Source of the DNA: Oegoconia quadripuncta
Lineage: Eukaryota > Arthropoda > Insecta > Lepidoptera > Autostichidae
NCBI GenBank assembly: GCA_949316235.1
Contig: OX438751.1
Coordinates: forward strand, 23,713,885 to 23,777,884
Length of the DNA: 64,000 nucleotides
Direction: 5' to 3'
The notes below the pieces were generated by a model. The model saw nothing but the letters and a program-made list of their open reading frames with translations, was not told where the DNA came from and searched no databases. The position numbers were made by a program, and so were the translations under genes. Positions 53,661 to 64,000 of this stretch are shown here, piece after piece. Every line of letters starts with the position of its first letter. The stretch's first letter is position 1.

Positions 53661-53867
53661 TTAAGATTTGTTTATCTTTATCTATCATATTTCAATCTGT
53701 TACTTTTTCCTCCCACATTTTTAGTTTTTTAATTTGTCAAGCTTCATTTTTGGCTATATAGATTGTAATTAGTTTCTTTATTGTAATGAACATGTAACGC
53801 TGTGAAGTTTGCTAAATAAATTAAATAAATAAATACAGAATAAATCAAAAAAAATCTAATTAAAAAT

Positions 53868-54000
53868 AATAAATAAATATCCTTGGACATACACACAGCG
53901 CCATCTAGTTCCACTTTAAGCAACTATAGGCTTGTGTTGTGGATACAAGATGGTTGATATACTACATAAATACATTTTTTTTTGGAAATAAATACATAAT
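53868..54000 (-). mobile_element. SINE-B, 3' half only
   Basis: ATCCTTGGACATACACACAG, CGCCATCTAGTTCCACTTT and GGATACAAGATGGTTGAT. The head is missing. Confidence 0.85.
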
Positions 54001-54729
54001 ACTAATACTTAATAATACCTAAATAATATTGATGAAAAAAAAAAAAAAAAATGAAAATGATTTATTGCGTAACAATAATTCACGACAGTAATTAGTTGTT
54101 AATTGATGATACCTAAATATTTTCTAATAAAGCGGTTCTTTTTCATCAATAATTTCTAGCGAGCTATATAGATATATTATTTATAATTAGCTTTGAGGCT
54201 TCTTGAGTGTAGCTCAGAGCGATTTATTTAAAATTAATTTTGTATTTTAAAGAAATCCTAATTTATTGATAAGGCCCTCTTCAACTTATAAGTGAACAAG
54301 AACAATGCTCCCTAGAATCTGTTTATATGGGTTCTACCATTCTTGTTCACACAACATGCCGCCGGCTATTAAATAGACGGCCAAAATGGCTGCTCCACCC
54401 AGAACTCCCAACATTTATGAGGAAGGATAAATTTGATATAAAGATTAACTGCTTTATATCAAATTTATCGTCTAGATAAGCAAACTAATTGTGTTAAAAG
54501 CCTAATACCTTAGACACTACTGAAGCTATAAGGTGACAACCATTTGCTAATTACAATTAAAAAAAAAAAAAACATCTTCAAATCGGTTGAGTTTTGCCAC
54601 AAACAAAGGCTTTAAAAAAACGATGCAAATCTATTCAACCATTTTGGCTCACATTGCATGTGAAATGCCACAGATAGACAAACCACTCATAAAGGCTTCA
54701 AGGTTATAACCTCTCAAAAGAAAGTCAGA
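54001..54729. other. Non-coding interval with two hairpins
   Basis: Hairpin 1: GTGAACAAGAA (54292-54302) with TTCTTGTTCAC (54340-54350). Hairpin 2: an 18-bp perfect stem, 54426-54443 with 54452-54469 (GATAAATTTGATATAAAG). Between them lies GACGGCCAAAATGGCTGC. Together 54292-54469 may be one small element of unknown class. Confidence 0.6.
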
Positions 54730-54950
54730 GTGGGGTGGTCAGAAATATCCCAAACTAAAGCGTTTGGATGTTCCAAGTATTAAAAGATTAATGACTGAAA
54801 AAAATCATGTTCACCCTCGAAAAATATATACAGAGATGCACACGTGGCAGGGTGTGAGCCAATCGCTTTTAAAACGTGCAAGTCTATAGATGTTTTTTCG
54901 TGGAAAGTCTCTTAGTCGCCTTTAACGACACCCACGGTGCCGAATGCACA
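54730..54950 (+). repeat. Repeat-E2 copy
   Basis: GGGTGGTCAGAAATATCCCA, GCGTTTGGATGTTCCAAG, TACAGAGATGCACACGTGG, GAGCCAATCGCTTTTAAAAC and GACACCCACGG. Confidence 0.8.
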
Positions 54951-55305
54951 CGTTACTGTTAAAAAGATAGTGGCATAATTATAAAAGATAGCATGACGGA
55001 AAGAAGCTCTATCCACAATGCCCCAAAAAATATACTCTTATTTAAACTTTCTACGGAACCATCACACAGGTATGCCTACTCACACTTGACCGGTTTTTCT
55101 TAGGCACAATGCGCGGTCGGCACAATGTCGACGTTAATGCCTATTCGCGCCATCATCCTATTTTAATTTAGTCAAATTTCCCATGACACTTCACCCAACG
55201 TAACATTATGGTTGGCTTTTTTAAAGGCCGTTTGGGTAAACGGCGAATGAAAATCTTAATCTATGGATAACTTCGAATTAAAACTGCGCTTGTTATTTTT
55301 TGGAC

Positions 55306-55350
55306 AGTACAATACAATGCAAATGTTCTTTATTGCACTCGAACAATGGA
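55306..55350 (-). mobile_element. LINE 3' tail scrap
   Basis: GTACAATACAATGCAAATGT, TCTTTATTGCACTCG: the antisense AATAAAG end and ATTGT-type tail. Confidence 0.55.
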
Positions 55351-55511
55351 AAAAATAAAAAATTATAATTTAATATAGTACCCATGCAATCACTGGGTAA
55401 AAGGGTCTTGCAGTACTATTAGTGAAGTATGTAGGCAGGATAATAAAGCTTAAACCTACGAGTCATATATCAAAAGAAAAACAGATTGTATAAAGGCAAA
55501 CAAAATATATA

Positions 55512-57208
55512 CCGGATGAGTTTTTTTACCGTAAGGAAAAAAATAGGGCATATTAGGTAACTGAAATAGAAGGTATTGGCATTGGTAGTTTTTTATTTAA
55601 ATAATAATAAATATCTTTGCACATACACACAGCGCCATCTAGTTCTACACTAAGCAACTAGGCTTGTATTATGGATACCAGATGGTTGATAAACTACACA
55701 AATACATTTTTTTTGTAAATAAATACATAAATATATGAAAATCATCCATAACTCGGGAACACATGTCTGTATTCATCATACAAACATATGCCCCTAGCAG
55801 GATTCGAACCGGCAACCTTTTGGAATAGCAGTCAGAATTTTTAACCACTACACCAAACAGGTCGTCATAACCATTGTTTTGATATGATTTGATATTAACA
55901 TAATAATAACCTATAAATTGAAAATTTTAGAAAACTGTCGGATTTTATCACATCCCATCGTCTAAGTAAATAAATCTATATTAAATACGAAACGACCGAA
56001 TCAATTAACAAGGTTGTACAACTCGCAAAAGCAGGCATTTTCGACCATTCTGGCGATACAGTAGTGTCACAAATATATTGAAAGAAAACAATGCAAACGT
56101 AATCAAAGAAAAAGAGAAATGTGTCGCAAAAGTCGAGAATGAAAAGAAAAATAACTGACCCTTTCTTTACAACCATATCTTAAAACTTAAAACGTAGTTA
56201 GCACAGCTGCTGTACCCTGTGGTTCCCAAGAAAGAAATAAAACACATCAGTCAAATAAGTATACCGCTAAACCTCCGTCACCTGACAACCCTGGCAAAGG
56301 TGAAAATCGATACAAATAAGCATAAAATCGATACAAATCTTATAGACACTAGGTAGTTGGTATGAAGTTAGTATATGTACACAAATTAATTTAAAATTTT
56401 TAATCAAAACATTAGACACAAAATACTAAGTCTACTATAGTCAAAATAGACGTTTCTAAAATTTGCACCTTGAAATTCTAAGCTTAGAATAACTCGGTTT
56501 AACGGCTGCGGTGGCACCGAGCGTTCCCTACATCCTCCTATATGAGTTGCGATGGGTGGATCTATTATTTTTCAGCAGAATGCACAGAGTTAATGGCGTC
56601 CCGATGATAATGCCTCTTTGTCTGCGTCTGGAGAAGTCCAGGGCAATCTGAATAATGCGCTTATTGTTTTAATATTTCAATTGAATTTTTTATAATTATT
56701 TTTGTTGTGTGTTGGTTTTCATAATATCATTATCTGGCAAGGATTTAAAAAGACACGTACCTACTTAAAGTTTGAACATATCTTGATTTTCGACGTTTTG
56801 TTAAACAGATATATACCTACCTAGTTATGAAAGTAGGTTCCACACAGGCCACAATAATTTTTATTTTCGAAACCCTTTAAAATTTTTGCACATATACAGA
56901 CCCTCACATGTACATACACAAACATTTTAATACTTTCGCGGACACCAAACCCTCTAGAGACGTTATAACAATAAAACTTCTATTGTGTCTGGTTCATTGT
57001 CCTTGAAAGTGTTAACACATTCCGGGACACATCACGCCTTAGACGTAACAATTTCTATTGTGTCTGGTATTAATAATGAACAGAAGTACACGGTCTATTT
57101 TGACTGCACGTCTCTAGGAAATCTAATTAAACTACCTATGCCAATACATTCTATTTCACTTACTTAATATGCCCTATTTTTTTCCTTACAGTAAAAAAAT
57201 TCATCCAG
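55512..57208. mobile_element. Mariner-like non-autonomous element (1.7 kb) with a nested SINE-B
   Basis: Long imperfect inverted termini: left CCGGATGAGTTTTTTTACCG then TAAGGAAAAAAATAGGGCAT, right ATGCCCTATTTTTTTCCTTA then CAGTAAAAAAATTCATCCAG. TA flanks both ends (55510-55511, 57209-57210). The tips start like the MITE at 36992. The interior has no transposase-like ORF. TTCTATTGTGTCTGG occurs twice at 56979-57065. A single end of a relative lies at 60540-60600. Confidence 0.75.
55608..55867 (-). mobile_element. SINE-B nested in the mariner-like element
   Basis: ATCTTTGCACATACACACAG, CTCGGGAACACATGTCTG, CCCCTAGCAGGATTCGAACC and CTACACCAAACAGGTCGTC. Inserted after the host element, so younger. 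Confidence 0.9.
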
Positions 57209-57870
57209 TATAACTGCTGAACTTTTGTTTTAGAGCAATATGGTGTATTTATATTTGTAATTTTGTTTGAGACTCCTAACTTTGTACATTACGTAACTTC
57301 GACTTTTCTTAAAATTTACAGCCACACCTTACATTATCGAAACAAAAGGAAAGCAACAGAAAGGTAACAAACAAACACAATAGCTCGCGTAAACACCGAC
57401 AAACAAACCATAAACGTTCCAAATTCAAAAACCAACGTAATGACTTCATAACCGCAATAAAAGTTTTTGTTTCGCGACAAATGGAAATAACGGACTTCTA
57501 TTTATTTCCTACAAATTATTTCTTTATGACATAAGACTGGAAATTATGCAGCCAGTTCTACTTTTAAAATTAGAATAGTTTTGCCGGGAATTGGACAAAC
57601 GCAACCGCAGTTTTGTTTTTTTTTTTTTTCTAAAGCGGCATGCGACTTTTGCGTCCCGTTCTTTTCTGAGAAGGTGACAATTTAAAAACAAAGACGAAAT
57701 AATTAGCTTCCACGTTACAGAATATCGCCGGCAGTAAAAACGTTTTGAATTTTTATCCGACTACAAATAAAGCAGACTGCCTGCAAACGAATAGATTGCA
57801 GAGTGTCAATTAGAATGCAATCTTATGGATACGATTTACATTACGATACCAATCGTATTTGTTGACCAGT
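57209..57870. other. Non-coding interval
   Basis: 57580-57680 has some complexity (GCGACTTTTGCGTCCCGTTC). No gene or repeat. Confidence 0.4.
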
Positions 57871-57965
57871 GTCCGTGTATCATTTGGAGGCTCCACTGAA
57901 AACCAGCGTTGTAGTGAACGGCTACAACCCATGCTGAGTTGGAGACCTTTTTGACTCCACCTTGC
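57871..57965. repeat. Retroelement-like block shared with 38740-38770
   Basis: GGCTCCACTGAAAACCAGCG and CATGCTGAGTTGGAGACC match the 38.7-kb block. Probably a LINE 3' UTR, class unknown. Confidence 0.5.
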
Positions 57966-58012
57966 GACAGCGACAGCTAGATGGCAAACACAATGTTTGC
58001 TTTTTGTTGTAA

Positions 58013-58195
58013 ATAAATAAATATCCTTAGACATAAACACGCGCCATCTAGTTCCTTGTGTTGTGGATACCAGATGGTTGATATACTACATAAATATTTT
58101 TTTTTTGTAAATTAATGCTTATTAAAAATGAAAACATCCATAACTCGGGTACACATGTCCGTATTCATCACACAAACATATGCCCCTAGCGGTCC
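58013..58195 (-). mobile_element. SINE-B, head missing
   Basis: ATCCTTAGACATAAACACGC, ACCAGATGGTTGATATACT, CTCGGGTACACATGTCCG and ATGCCCCTAGCGG, then cut. It is followed by two CGGTCCTCGAAG copies (58193-58230). Confidence 0.87.
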
Positions 58196-58305
58196 TCGAA
58201 GCGGAGCAATAATCGGTCCTCGAAGGGACAATATCTGATTAACTGTCCAATTAAACCAGATTGACAGCGACTGGCTTCCCTTGAGGCAGGAGACCCCCCA
58301 GAAGC

Positions 58306-58540
58306 GTCGGTGGCACAGTGGAGGAGACACAGTCTCCCAATTTGGGAGGTCCAGGTTCGATCCCCAGGCAGGCCATGTAACTGCATGCCTGAGAAATAAC
58401 AATTCTAAGGCAGGTGAAGTCCCCAACCCGCATTGGGCCAGCGTGGCGGACAATGTCCCATATGAGGGACATATACGAAGGAAGGCGTATATCCCTGCAG
58501 TGGAATGTTTACGGGCTGATGATTATGACTATTAATTACA
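58306..58540 (+). mobile_element. SINE-D, sense copy
   Basis: GTCGGTGGCACAGTGGAGGA (A-box region), GGTCCAGGTTCGATCCCCAG (B box), TGCCTGAGAAATAACAATTC, GTCCCCAACCCGCATTGGGC, ATATCCCTGCAGTGGAATG and TTTACGGGCTGATGATTATG. Confidence 0.92.
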
Positions 58541-58619
58541 GTAAGATTTTCATATTAAATCTGAATTAAAAATAAAGACGTCTAAAAGTACCTTAATGAT
58601 CAATATCCATTTTCTATTA

Positions 58620-58760
58620 ATTAGGATAGTCAGTCTTATTCATCCCAACTTTTGGGACACAGCCTCCTCTCACTGGGAGAGGGTATAGCCCATAATCCAC
58701 CACTCGGGCCCATTGCGGACTAGTGGATATGTGTCCGACCGGCCACCTGACAGTCAAAGA
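58620..58760 (-). repeat. SINE-D-like dispersed repeat
   Basis: TTTTGGGACACAGCCTCCTC, GGGTATAGCCCATAATCCAC and GGGCCCATTGCGGACT follow the SINE-D 3' block order (grouped as shown by CCACGCTGGCCCAATGCGGG elsewhere) but are diverged. Confidence 0.55.
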
Positions 58761-58769
58761 CTGCCTTCA

Positions 58770-58925
58770 ATTGAAAACAAGTTTCTTGTCGCTTCTTCTC
58801 CCTAACCATAACACCTTGTGAAGCGATGTAGTTAAAAAAAGAAAAATAGCATGTTGACTTTCAATAAGTGATATTTTTGTATCCTACATTGAATAAAATA
58901 TTTTTGATTTTGATTTTGATTCAAG
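58770..58925 (+). mobile_element. LINE 3' end with TTTTGA tail
   Basis: AAACAAGTTTCTTGTCGCTT, GATATTTTTGTATCCTACAT and AATATTTTTGATTTTGATTT. Same family as 37744-38075. Confidence 0.75.
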
Positions 58926-59229
58926 TGGGACCGACTATTTAACATGCCCTCCGAAACACAGAAACATAGATGGAACTATGTAGGAAGTGTCTTTCCAACA
59001 AATTTTATTTCGATAAAGAGACACGTCCACTTGCTATCGCACATTATTTTACATATCTAGATATTTAAGTTACGTTACATACCTTTTGTAATAATTAATA
59101 ACGCGGTGGGTCAGTGACCTCATTCGCACTACACACAAACCTTTACAGGCTTTCGTAGGCGTCTTATAGTGATTGTTTAAATAATTTTCTATGGATAAAT
59201 AACGAAAAAACAAAACTTGTATTAAAATA

Positions 59230-59330
59230 TCACTAACGGTCACTCATGCTAGGATTGACTGACTTAACTTCGCTAATCGAAAACGATTTGTATCGTCATC
59301 TAAATCCTATTCATAATGGCCGAATCGTTG
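59230..59330 (-). mobile_element. Second 5S rRNA-like fragment
   Basis: On the minus strand: GTTTTCGATTAGCGAAGTTA, AGTCAGTCAATCCTAGCATG, AGTGACCG. It shares TTTTCGATTAGCGAAGTTAA with 24190-24210 and has the 5S-like ATGxGTGACCG block. Damaged at both ends; not a working gene. Confidence 0.55.
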
Positions 59331-59407
59331 CACACTAATTCGTATCACCACATAGATATATTGATGATGCTTCATTGAGTGAACATTACACAAAAAGTAA
59401 ACTTCAA

Positions 59408-59712
59408 CCGCCTCCGTGGCTCAATGTAAACAACATAGGATTTACAAATCGGCGGTCGCCGGTTCGATCCCCAGCGGGGTATAATGTTTAGTACTCGGTT
59501 TGGTTGGTGGTAGGGCATTTTAGAAGCCCACCTGGGTAGCTACCATCATCTTATCTAAGTCTGCAGCCTAACAGCTATGTTAATAGCATTGCTGTGTTCC
59601 GGTTGTCAGAGATAAGATATCCCCCAATAAGTTAAGTTTCCGGATCCGTACGATTCCACCTTCAGCCTCATCGTCACTTAACATCAGGTGTGATTGAGGT
59701 CGTATGCTAAAA
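59408..59712 (+). mobile_element. SINE-A, full length with head
   Basis: ACCGCCTCCGTGGCTCAATG, CGGTTCGATCCCCAGCGGGG, GCTACCATCATCTTATCT, GTGTTCCGGTTGTCAGAGAT and ACATCAGGTGTGATTGAGGT. The best example of the tRNA-like 5' end; a few body changes. Confidence 0.93.
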
Positions 59713-60195
59713 AGAAATCTATACAAGAAACACTCCACACTATAATTAAAATCCTCAGATAGCTTTTGAAAATTGATTTCTAGATTGAGGACACAGAGTT
59801 GATATTTGCGGGGCGGAGTGTTGAGGGGTCATAGGGCTGTCACAAATAAGTTTATTATACACTTAGACAATTAGTGTACGCCTGCGGGAATATCTGCGTC
59901 CGTAGGGTTTGTCGCGGTACACAAAGCGTGCCTATATTATGAGGATTGTAGGTATAAAATAGGGGTAACACTATACTTATAGTTAGGTATACAGAGCATA
60001 AAATGAAGCACCCTTTCAGAAGGGTATCACAAATAATGAGAGCAGTTGGGAATAAATATAGATTAAAATTTTAGAAAACCCTGGAAGAGAATGATATCAT
60101 CCAAATACACAACACAATTCTATTAAAAGAGAGTTAATGGCGTCTTTGTTGCAGTTGAGTTTTTGTTGCATATTGTGAGTGAACTCGTGTGTTAC
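59713..60195. other. Non-coding interval
   Basis: 59800-59960 is GC-richer. No ORF or repeat match. Confidence 0.4.
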
Positions 60196-60262
60196 TAAGG
60201 GGCGTATTAAGCGTCACCTTAGGGTACTCTCAACCTTCAGAAAGTTTTATTAATACGGGCCC
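60196..60262. mobile_element. Remnant of the Harbinger-like MITE
   Basis: AGGGGCGTATTAAGCGTCA at one end and TTTTATTAATACGGGCCC at the other, echoing the termini of 11231-11565; the interior is almost all lost. Confidence 0.55.
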
Positions 60263-60279
60263 TAGTATTATATTACACT

Positions 60280-60510
60280 AGATATCCACCCGCGGCTTCG
60301 CCTGCGTGGATTAACTTTATCGCGAATATTTGTTTATCCCGCCAGAACTACTCACTTTATCGGGATAAAAAATATCCTATGTCTTTATCCAGGGTTATAT
60401 TCTACGTATATACCACAATTCATCCAAATCCGTTCATCCGTTTCAGCGTGGTTGATCAACAAACAAACAAACGTCCAAACTTTCGCCTTTATAATATTGG
60501 ATATTAGTTA
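60280..60510 (-). repeat. Repeat-H copy
   Basis: ACCCGCGGCTTCGCCTGCGT, GAACTACTCACTTTATCGGG, CCGTTCATCCGTTTCAGCGT and CAAACTTTCGCCTTTATAAT. Close to 40495-40735. Confidence 0.8.
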
Positions 60511-60539
60511 GATATAATTTAATGATTTTTTTTAAAGGG

Positions 60540-60600
60540 AAGGAAATAGGCATGTTGGGTAAATGAAACAGAAGGGCATGGGTAGTTTAATTTCTTTTCT
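60540..60600. mobile_element. Single end of the 55.5-kb mariner-like family
   Basis: AGGGAAGGAAATAGGCATGT, TGGGTAAATGAAACAGAAGG and GCATGGGTAGTTT parallel the left end block of 55525-55590. Confidence 0.55.
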
Positions 60601-60604
60601 CAAG

Positions 60605-60804
60605 ACCATGTGCAATATTTTATCATCATCGTCATAGCAACCACAAGACATCCGCTGCTGAACATAGTCCTCCCCCGTAGAATTCCAGAGTGACCGTTTG
60701 GAAGCGGCCTGCATCCATCCATTTCCCTTTTCGCTGAGCTTGCCGGTGCGTGGTCTCCACTCGAGAACTTTAATGCCCCACATTAAATTAGTATTGTCGT
60801 ACAC
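60605..60804 (-). mobile_element. RTE-like LINE C-terminal remnant
   Basis: Minus strand: GIKVLEWRPRTGKLSEKGN, GWMQAASKRSLWNSTGED, YVQQRMSCGCYDD. Matches the end of the RTE-type ORF; an internal deletion fuses TGK to WMQAA. Confidence 0.88.
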
Positions 60805-60854
60805 ACTATCTGCCTTGAATTGTACTGTTTATTTATCTTGTGTCATGTTTATTC

Positions 60855-61300
60855 ATCATCATCATATCAGCCACAGGACGTCCACTGCTGTATATAGGCC
60901 TCCCCTAGAGAATTCCAGAGTGACCGTTTTGAAGCGGCCTGCATCCAGCGACTTCTCGCGACATTTATCAGGTCGTTTGTCCACTTTGTGAGTGCATGTC
61001 CTACGCTGCGCTTGCTGGTGCGTGGTCTTCAGTCGAGAATTTTAATGCCACACCGGCCATCAGTTCTTCTAGCTATATACCCTGGCCACTGTCACTTCAA
61101 CTTACTAATCCGCTGGGCTATGTCAGTGACCTTCGTTCGCCTATTTCTCCATTCCTGATTCGATAACGAATAGAAACGCCAAGCATCGCCCTCTACCATG
61201 GCCCTTTGCCTGACTTTGAACTTTCTTATGAAGCCCATTAGTGAGAGACTGCGTTTCAGAGCCATATGTTATCGCTGGTAACACTCATTTATTTAACACT
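60855..61300 (-). mobile_element. RTE-like LINE, ORF C-terminus with damage
   Basis: From high to low coordinates the minus strand gives an MALKRSLSLMGFIRKFK-like start, then MVEGDAWRFYSL and the KVTDIAQRISKLK-type and RPVWH.KILD..PRT-type blocks, with several frame changes. It is a longer antisense piece of the same family as 60605-60804, with tail ATGATGATGAATAAAC near 60850. Two independent insertions lie end to end. Confidence 0.8.
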
Positions 61301-61364
61301 TACGTCTTCAAGCACTGAAATTTGCATTTAATTATTTGCAGTAACCGTCTCCGTAGCTCAATTT

Positions 61365-61500
61365 CTTTTTTTTTATGCACAACGGGTTGGTACTCACCTC
61401 AATCACACCTGATGTTAAGTGAAGATGATGTCGAAGGTGGAACGTACTGACCTGGAAACCCCAACATACTTGGGGGACTGGCTATTATTATCTCTGACAA
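61365..61500 (-). mobile_element. SINE-A 3' half, antisense
   Basis: ATGCACAACGGGTTGGTACT, ACCTCAATCACACCTGATGT and GACCTGGAAACCCCAACATA; stops at CTCTGACAACT. Confidence 0.85.
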
Positions 61501-61690
61501 CTTATCTACCACCATCTTATCAAAATCAGCCGCCAAGCAGCAATGTTAACTGCATTGTTGTGTTCCTGTTGCCAAAGATAAATGTAGCCAATCCCCCAAA
61601 TATGTTTGGGGTTTCCGGGTCAGTATGCTTCCAACTTCGGCCTTCGGCTTCCGGGGTGATTGAGGCCAAGCACTAAACCGTTGTGCATAA
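61501..61690 (+). mobile_element. SINE-A 3' half, sense
   Basis: TATCTACCACCATCTTATCA, GCCGCCAAGCAGCAATGTTA, TTTGGGGTTTCCGGGTCAGT and CAAGCACTAAACCGTTGTGC. Opposite to 61365-61500, making a head-to-head inverted pair. Confidence 0.85.
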
Positions 61691-62414
61691 AAAAATATAG
61701 GTACATTCACCAAAGAAGGAAGTCAGATATTCGTTGAACAAAATTGCCACATTTCAAATAAGCGAACAATTTTTATTTACTAGTAGGCGTGTAACCCGAA
61801 ACCTGACATTAGGTTGGCATCACACCAAAACAAAACGAGCCAATTTGTAGCGGGGCGGTTTGCACGTCGGTACCGCAAGTAGTAATTTGACTCCCGCCCA
61901 CAGTGCGCATGTCCATAACACTACGTACTTTGTAAAATTATCCGTACTTATTTTCTCTTACCTTACCATAAGTGTAAAAGTCGATTTACATTTTTGCTTC
62001 ATGTTCATACCTTTCCAATATACTAATTAGGTCCTTCGCCATTGTGATACAATGTTGCGTAAAAGAATCGCTAGCCATTTGCAATGTATTGAAATAAACA
62101 TGCTAAAAAAACACGAAAGTTTAAACCAGGCATATGTAGTACTCGAAGGAAACTGTAGAAAATTATAGTTCTACTCACAAATATATATGTCGTAGTAGAT
62201 GGGTTCGGGCGTTGCTAGCGACCGGGACGGTGCCAGTCGCGTGGTAAAGGATGGCTCGGGCAATGGCAATATTATTGCAAGCTACTATAGGCGAATCGAC
62301 AACGTATTCACATTCGATAATGATCATGAAACCTGAGATGCTTACTGGTGAATAGTAAACATTCGCACGCCCCTCATGCATAGAAGAACATAAACAATAA
62401 GCACTTATTGTATT
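61691..62414. other. Non-coding interval
   Basis: No repeat copies found; mixed composition. Confidence 0.4.
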
Positions 62415-62588
62415 AGCGACGGGTAAATGTTTGTGTGATGAATACGAATATATATTCCGGTGTCATGGATGTTTATATAAATATTTACGTATGTTTATCC
62501 GTTATCTAGTATCCATAGCACAAGCTTTGCTTAGTTTGGGACTAGATGATTGGTGTAAATGTCCAAAATATTTATTATTTATTATTCG
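62415..62588 (+). mobile_element. SINE-C, head missing
   Basis: CGACGGGTAAATGTTTGTGT, GTGTCATGGATGTTTATAT, CTAGTATCCATAGCACAAGC and GGACTAGATGATTGGTGTAA. Confidence 0.88.
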
Positions 62589-62639
62589 CTGATAGTAATA
62601 CCAAGCAAGACTTTCTTAGTCCGCTGTGCATTAAATCGT

Positions 62640-62870
62640 AATGCAAAAACTGCGAATTGTCTCGCTAATTAACGTGCGACAATGGAAACGCCCATGTATT
62701 TGTAATGATTAGCGCGCGTGTGAAGTCAAGCAATTTTGTCGCTCAGGGCCGTGCGACCTTTATCGCGGAATTGGTTGGTTGACTGTTGCCATCACTACAT
62801 GGGTGATTAACGAGATTGGCAATGGATTGGAGGCGGTAACGTTTGGCTTAACTATTGTAAAACTAAACGT
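62640..62870. promoter_or_regulatory. Candidate conserved regulatory block
   Basis: About 230 bp with no repeat matches and balanced base content. It has homeodomain-type words (CGCTAATTAACG, AATGATTAG, GTGATTAACG) and Sox-type words (GACAATGG at about 62680, GGCAATGG at about 62817). The density is higher than in the surroundings. Enhancer function is inference. Confidence 0.3.
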
Positions 62871-62964
62871 ACGTTAAATTGTTGTATTTACAAAACAGGA
62901 GGATGTATATTCATGTTTTGTTCCGTACCCAAAATTGCCAAAACGAAACAGATATTATCACAGA

Positions 62965-63062
62965 TTTCACACGCGCAATTTATCAATTGAGACCTGCAGC
63001 GTCACTTAGAGACAGATTTAAAGAGTATAATATTCACAGTACATTTTTGAAAATCCAATATA
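62965..63062 (+). mobile_element. CR1-like LINE ORF2 scrap
   Basis: TRAIYQLRPAASLRDRFKE then YN and after a deletion FLKIQYI: equivalent to RAIYQLRP..SLRDRFKVYN at 8563-9230. About 95 bp only. Confidence 0.8.
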
Positions 63063-64000
63063 TCGACGTTGGATCAAGGTTGCCTTGCTGATCCGCCACA
63101 ATTTCGAATATTACCGTTAGAATCGTCTGATTTTTCTCTATCCACTGATCTTAGTTTCAACCAAATGCGACAATTTTTTATGATCGATAAGCAACCTGTG
63201 ATTCAGCTTTTACTGGTTGATAAGCGTACAATTTTAGGTCATTATAGAAATTTTGTATCTTAAGCTACCTTTCATTTAATCACATTGTAGGATAAGCAAT
63301 ATCCCTATTTTGTGTTATCCTGCATAGTTTTATATAAGAAAACTTGCTTCGCCATGACGCAGACAACAGTTTATACATAATACAATTAGCCGTGATAATA
63401 TTTGTCCTGATATAGCACTAAAGCAATTTATCTCTTCCACGTTTAAAGCATATTTTATAGATAAGCAATTTTATCGAAATAACTAAATGAAGTGATTGGG
63501 ATATAAGCAATTCTGCTTTGACTAGAATTTTGTTGAAGTGGCTCATAAGCAAGTTTACTCAGCTGTAATTTTCCAAAGAAATCATTTTAAGAAATATTGC
63601 TTCTATTTTATTTCCACATTTTGGTCATTTACACTCGTCTTTCGTACAAGAAAATATGTGACCTCGGAAAGACGAATTACCGCGATTTTCTTGAAATATT
63701 TAATAAAGTGTTGGAAATGTAGTAACAATTGCTAAAAATTATGCATTTGTAACAAACGCAACTACTAAGTAAGTAACTAAATAGGCTAAAGTTGAAAAAT
63801 GTATTTCTTTCTTTTCTTATATTTCAGAGGCAGTATTTAGTTTATTCAAATATAAATAATATTATTAGGTAAAACAGTATTATGATAAACGAGAATTTTA
63901 GCATGAAGTCATTATACGCTATTTGAACACAATTTTTGACATAATCAAAATAGCTAAATGCCATTGTGACGATTCTATCATCACCTACGTAAACATTCGC
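63063..64000. other. AT-rich terminal interval with recurrent ATAAGCAA words
   Basis: ATAAGCAA or close variants occur at about 63187, 63223, 63291, 63462, 63504 and 63546, the last three 42 bp apart. No ORF has protein features. Nothing else was identified to the window edge. Confidence 0.4.

Noticed and set aside
55976..56176. Phe-rich 66-codon minus-strand ORF inside the mariner-like element
   Set aside because: Hydrophobic low-complexity product of AT-rich DNA with no transposase motifs.

Overview
The window looks like a gene-poor stretch of a lepidopteran (moth or butterfly) nuclear genome. It is AT-rich. It is packed with tRNA-derived SINEs, LINE 3' ends, TA- or TTA-flanked inverted-repeat elements and other dispersed units that I recognise from Lepidoptera. 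Only one intact protein-coding gene is convincing. There are no bacterial-style operons, CRISPR arrays or believable tRNA or rRNA genes.

The real gene is on the minus strand at 42879-43616: a single-exon, 245-residue SoxB-type HMG-box transcription factor, best matched to Sox21a. It has a GC-rich candidate promoter at about 43740-43860 and an AT-rich 3' UTR reaching about 42200.

Layout. 1-9.8 kb: LINE tails (CR1-like and RTE-like), SINEs, a Helitron-like repeat, and a broken OTU-protease-like ORF with an inverted duplication beside it. 9.8-24 kb: a relatively repeat-poor desert with one Harbinger-like MITE, a 26-bp tandem repeat and some possible regulatory DNA. 24-32 kb: a 5S rRNA-derived element, SINE dimers, RT fragments and a 330-bp AATGC-type microsatellite. 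32-37.2 kb: a run of unusual inverted-repeat structures, namely nested hairpins sharing a 12-bp core, a perfect 24-bp hairpin, a 1.66-kb foldback made from two copies of one mariner-type transposon end, and a small mariner-like MITE. 37-42 kb: LINE and SINE fragments, then AT-rich DNA. 42-44 kb: the Sox gene. 44-64 kb: dense nested SINEs and LINE ends, a large inverted repeat at 48.5-49.1 kb, a 1.7-kb mariner-like element carrying a nested SINE, another 5S-like fragment, and a candidate regulatory block near 62.7 kb.

Family names SINE-A to SINE-D, repeat-E2, repeat-H and so on are my own labels for sequences that recur within this window. Grouping into them rests on direct comparison between copies. 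Clade names (CR1-like, RTE-like, mariner-like, Harbinger-like) come from recognised protein motifs or terminal and target-site signatures and were not checked by search.
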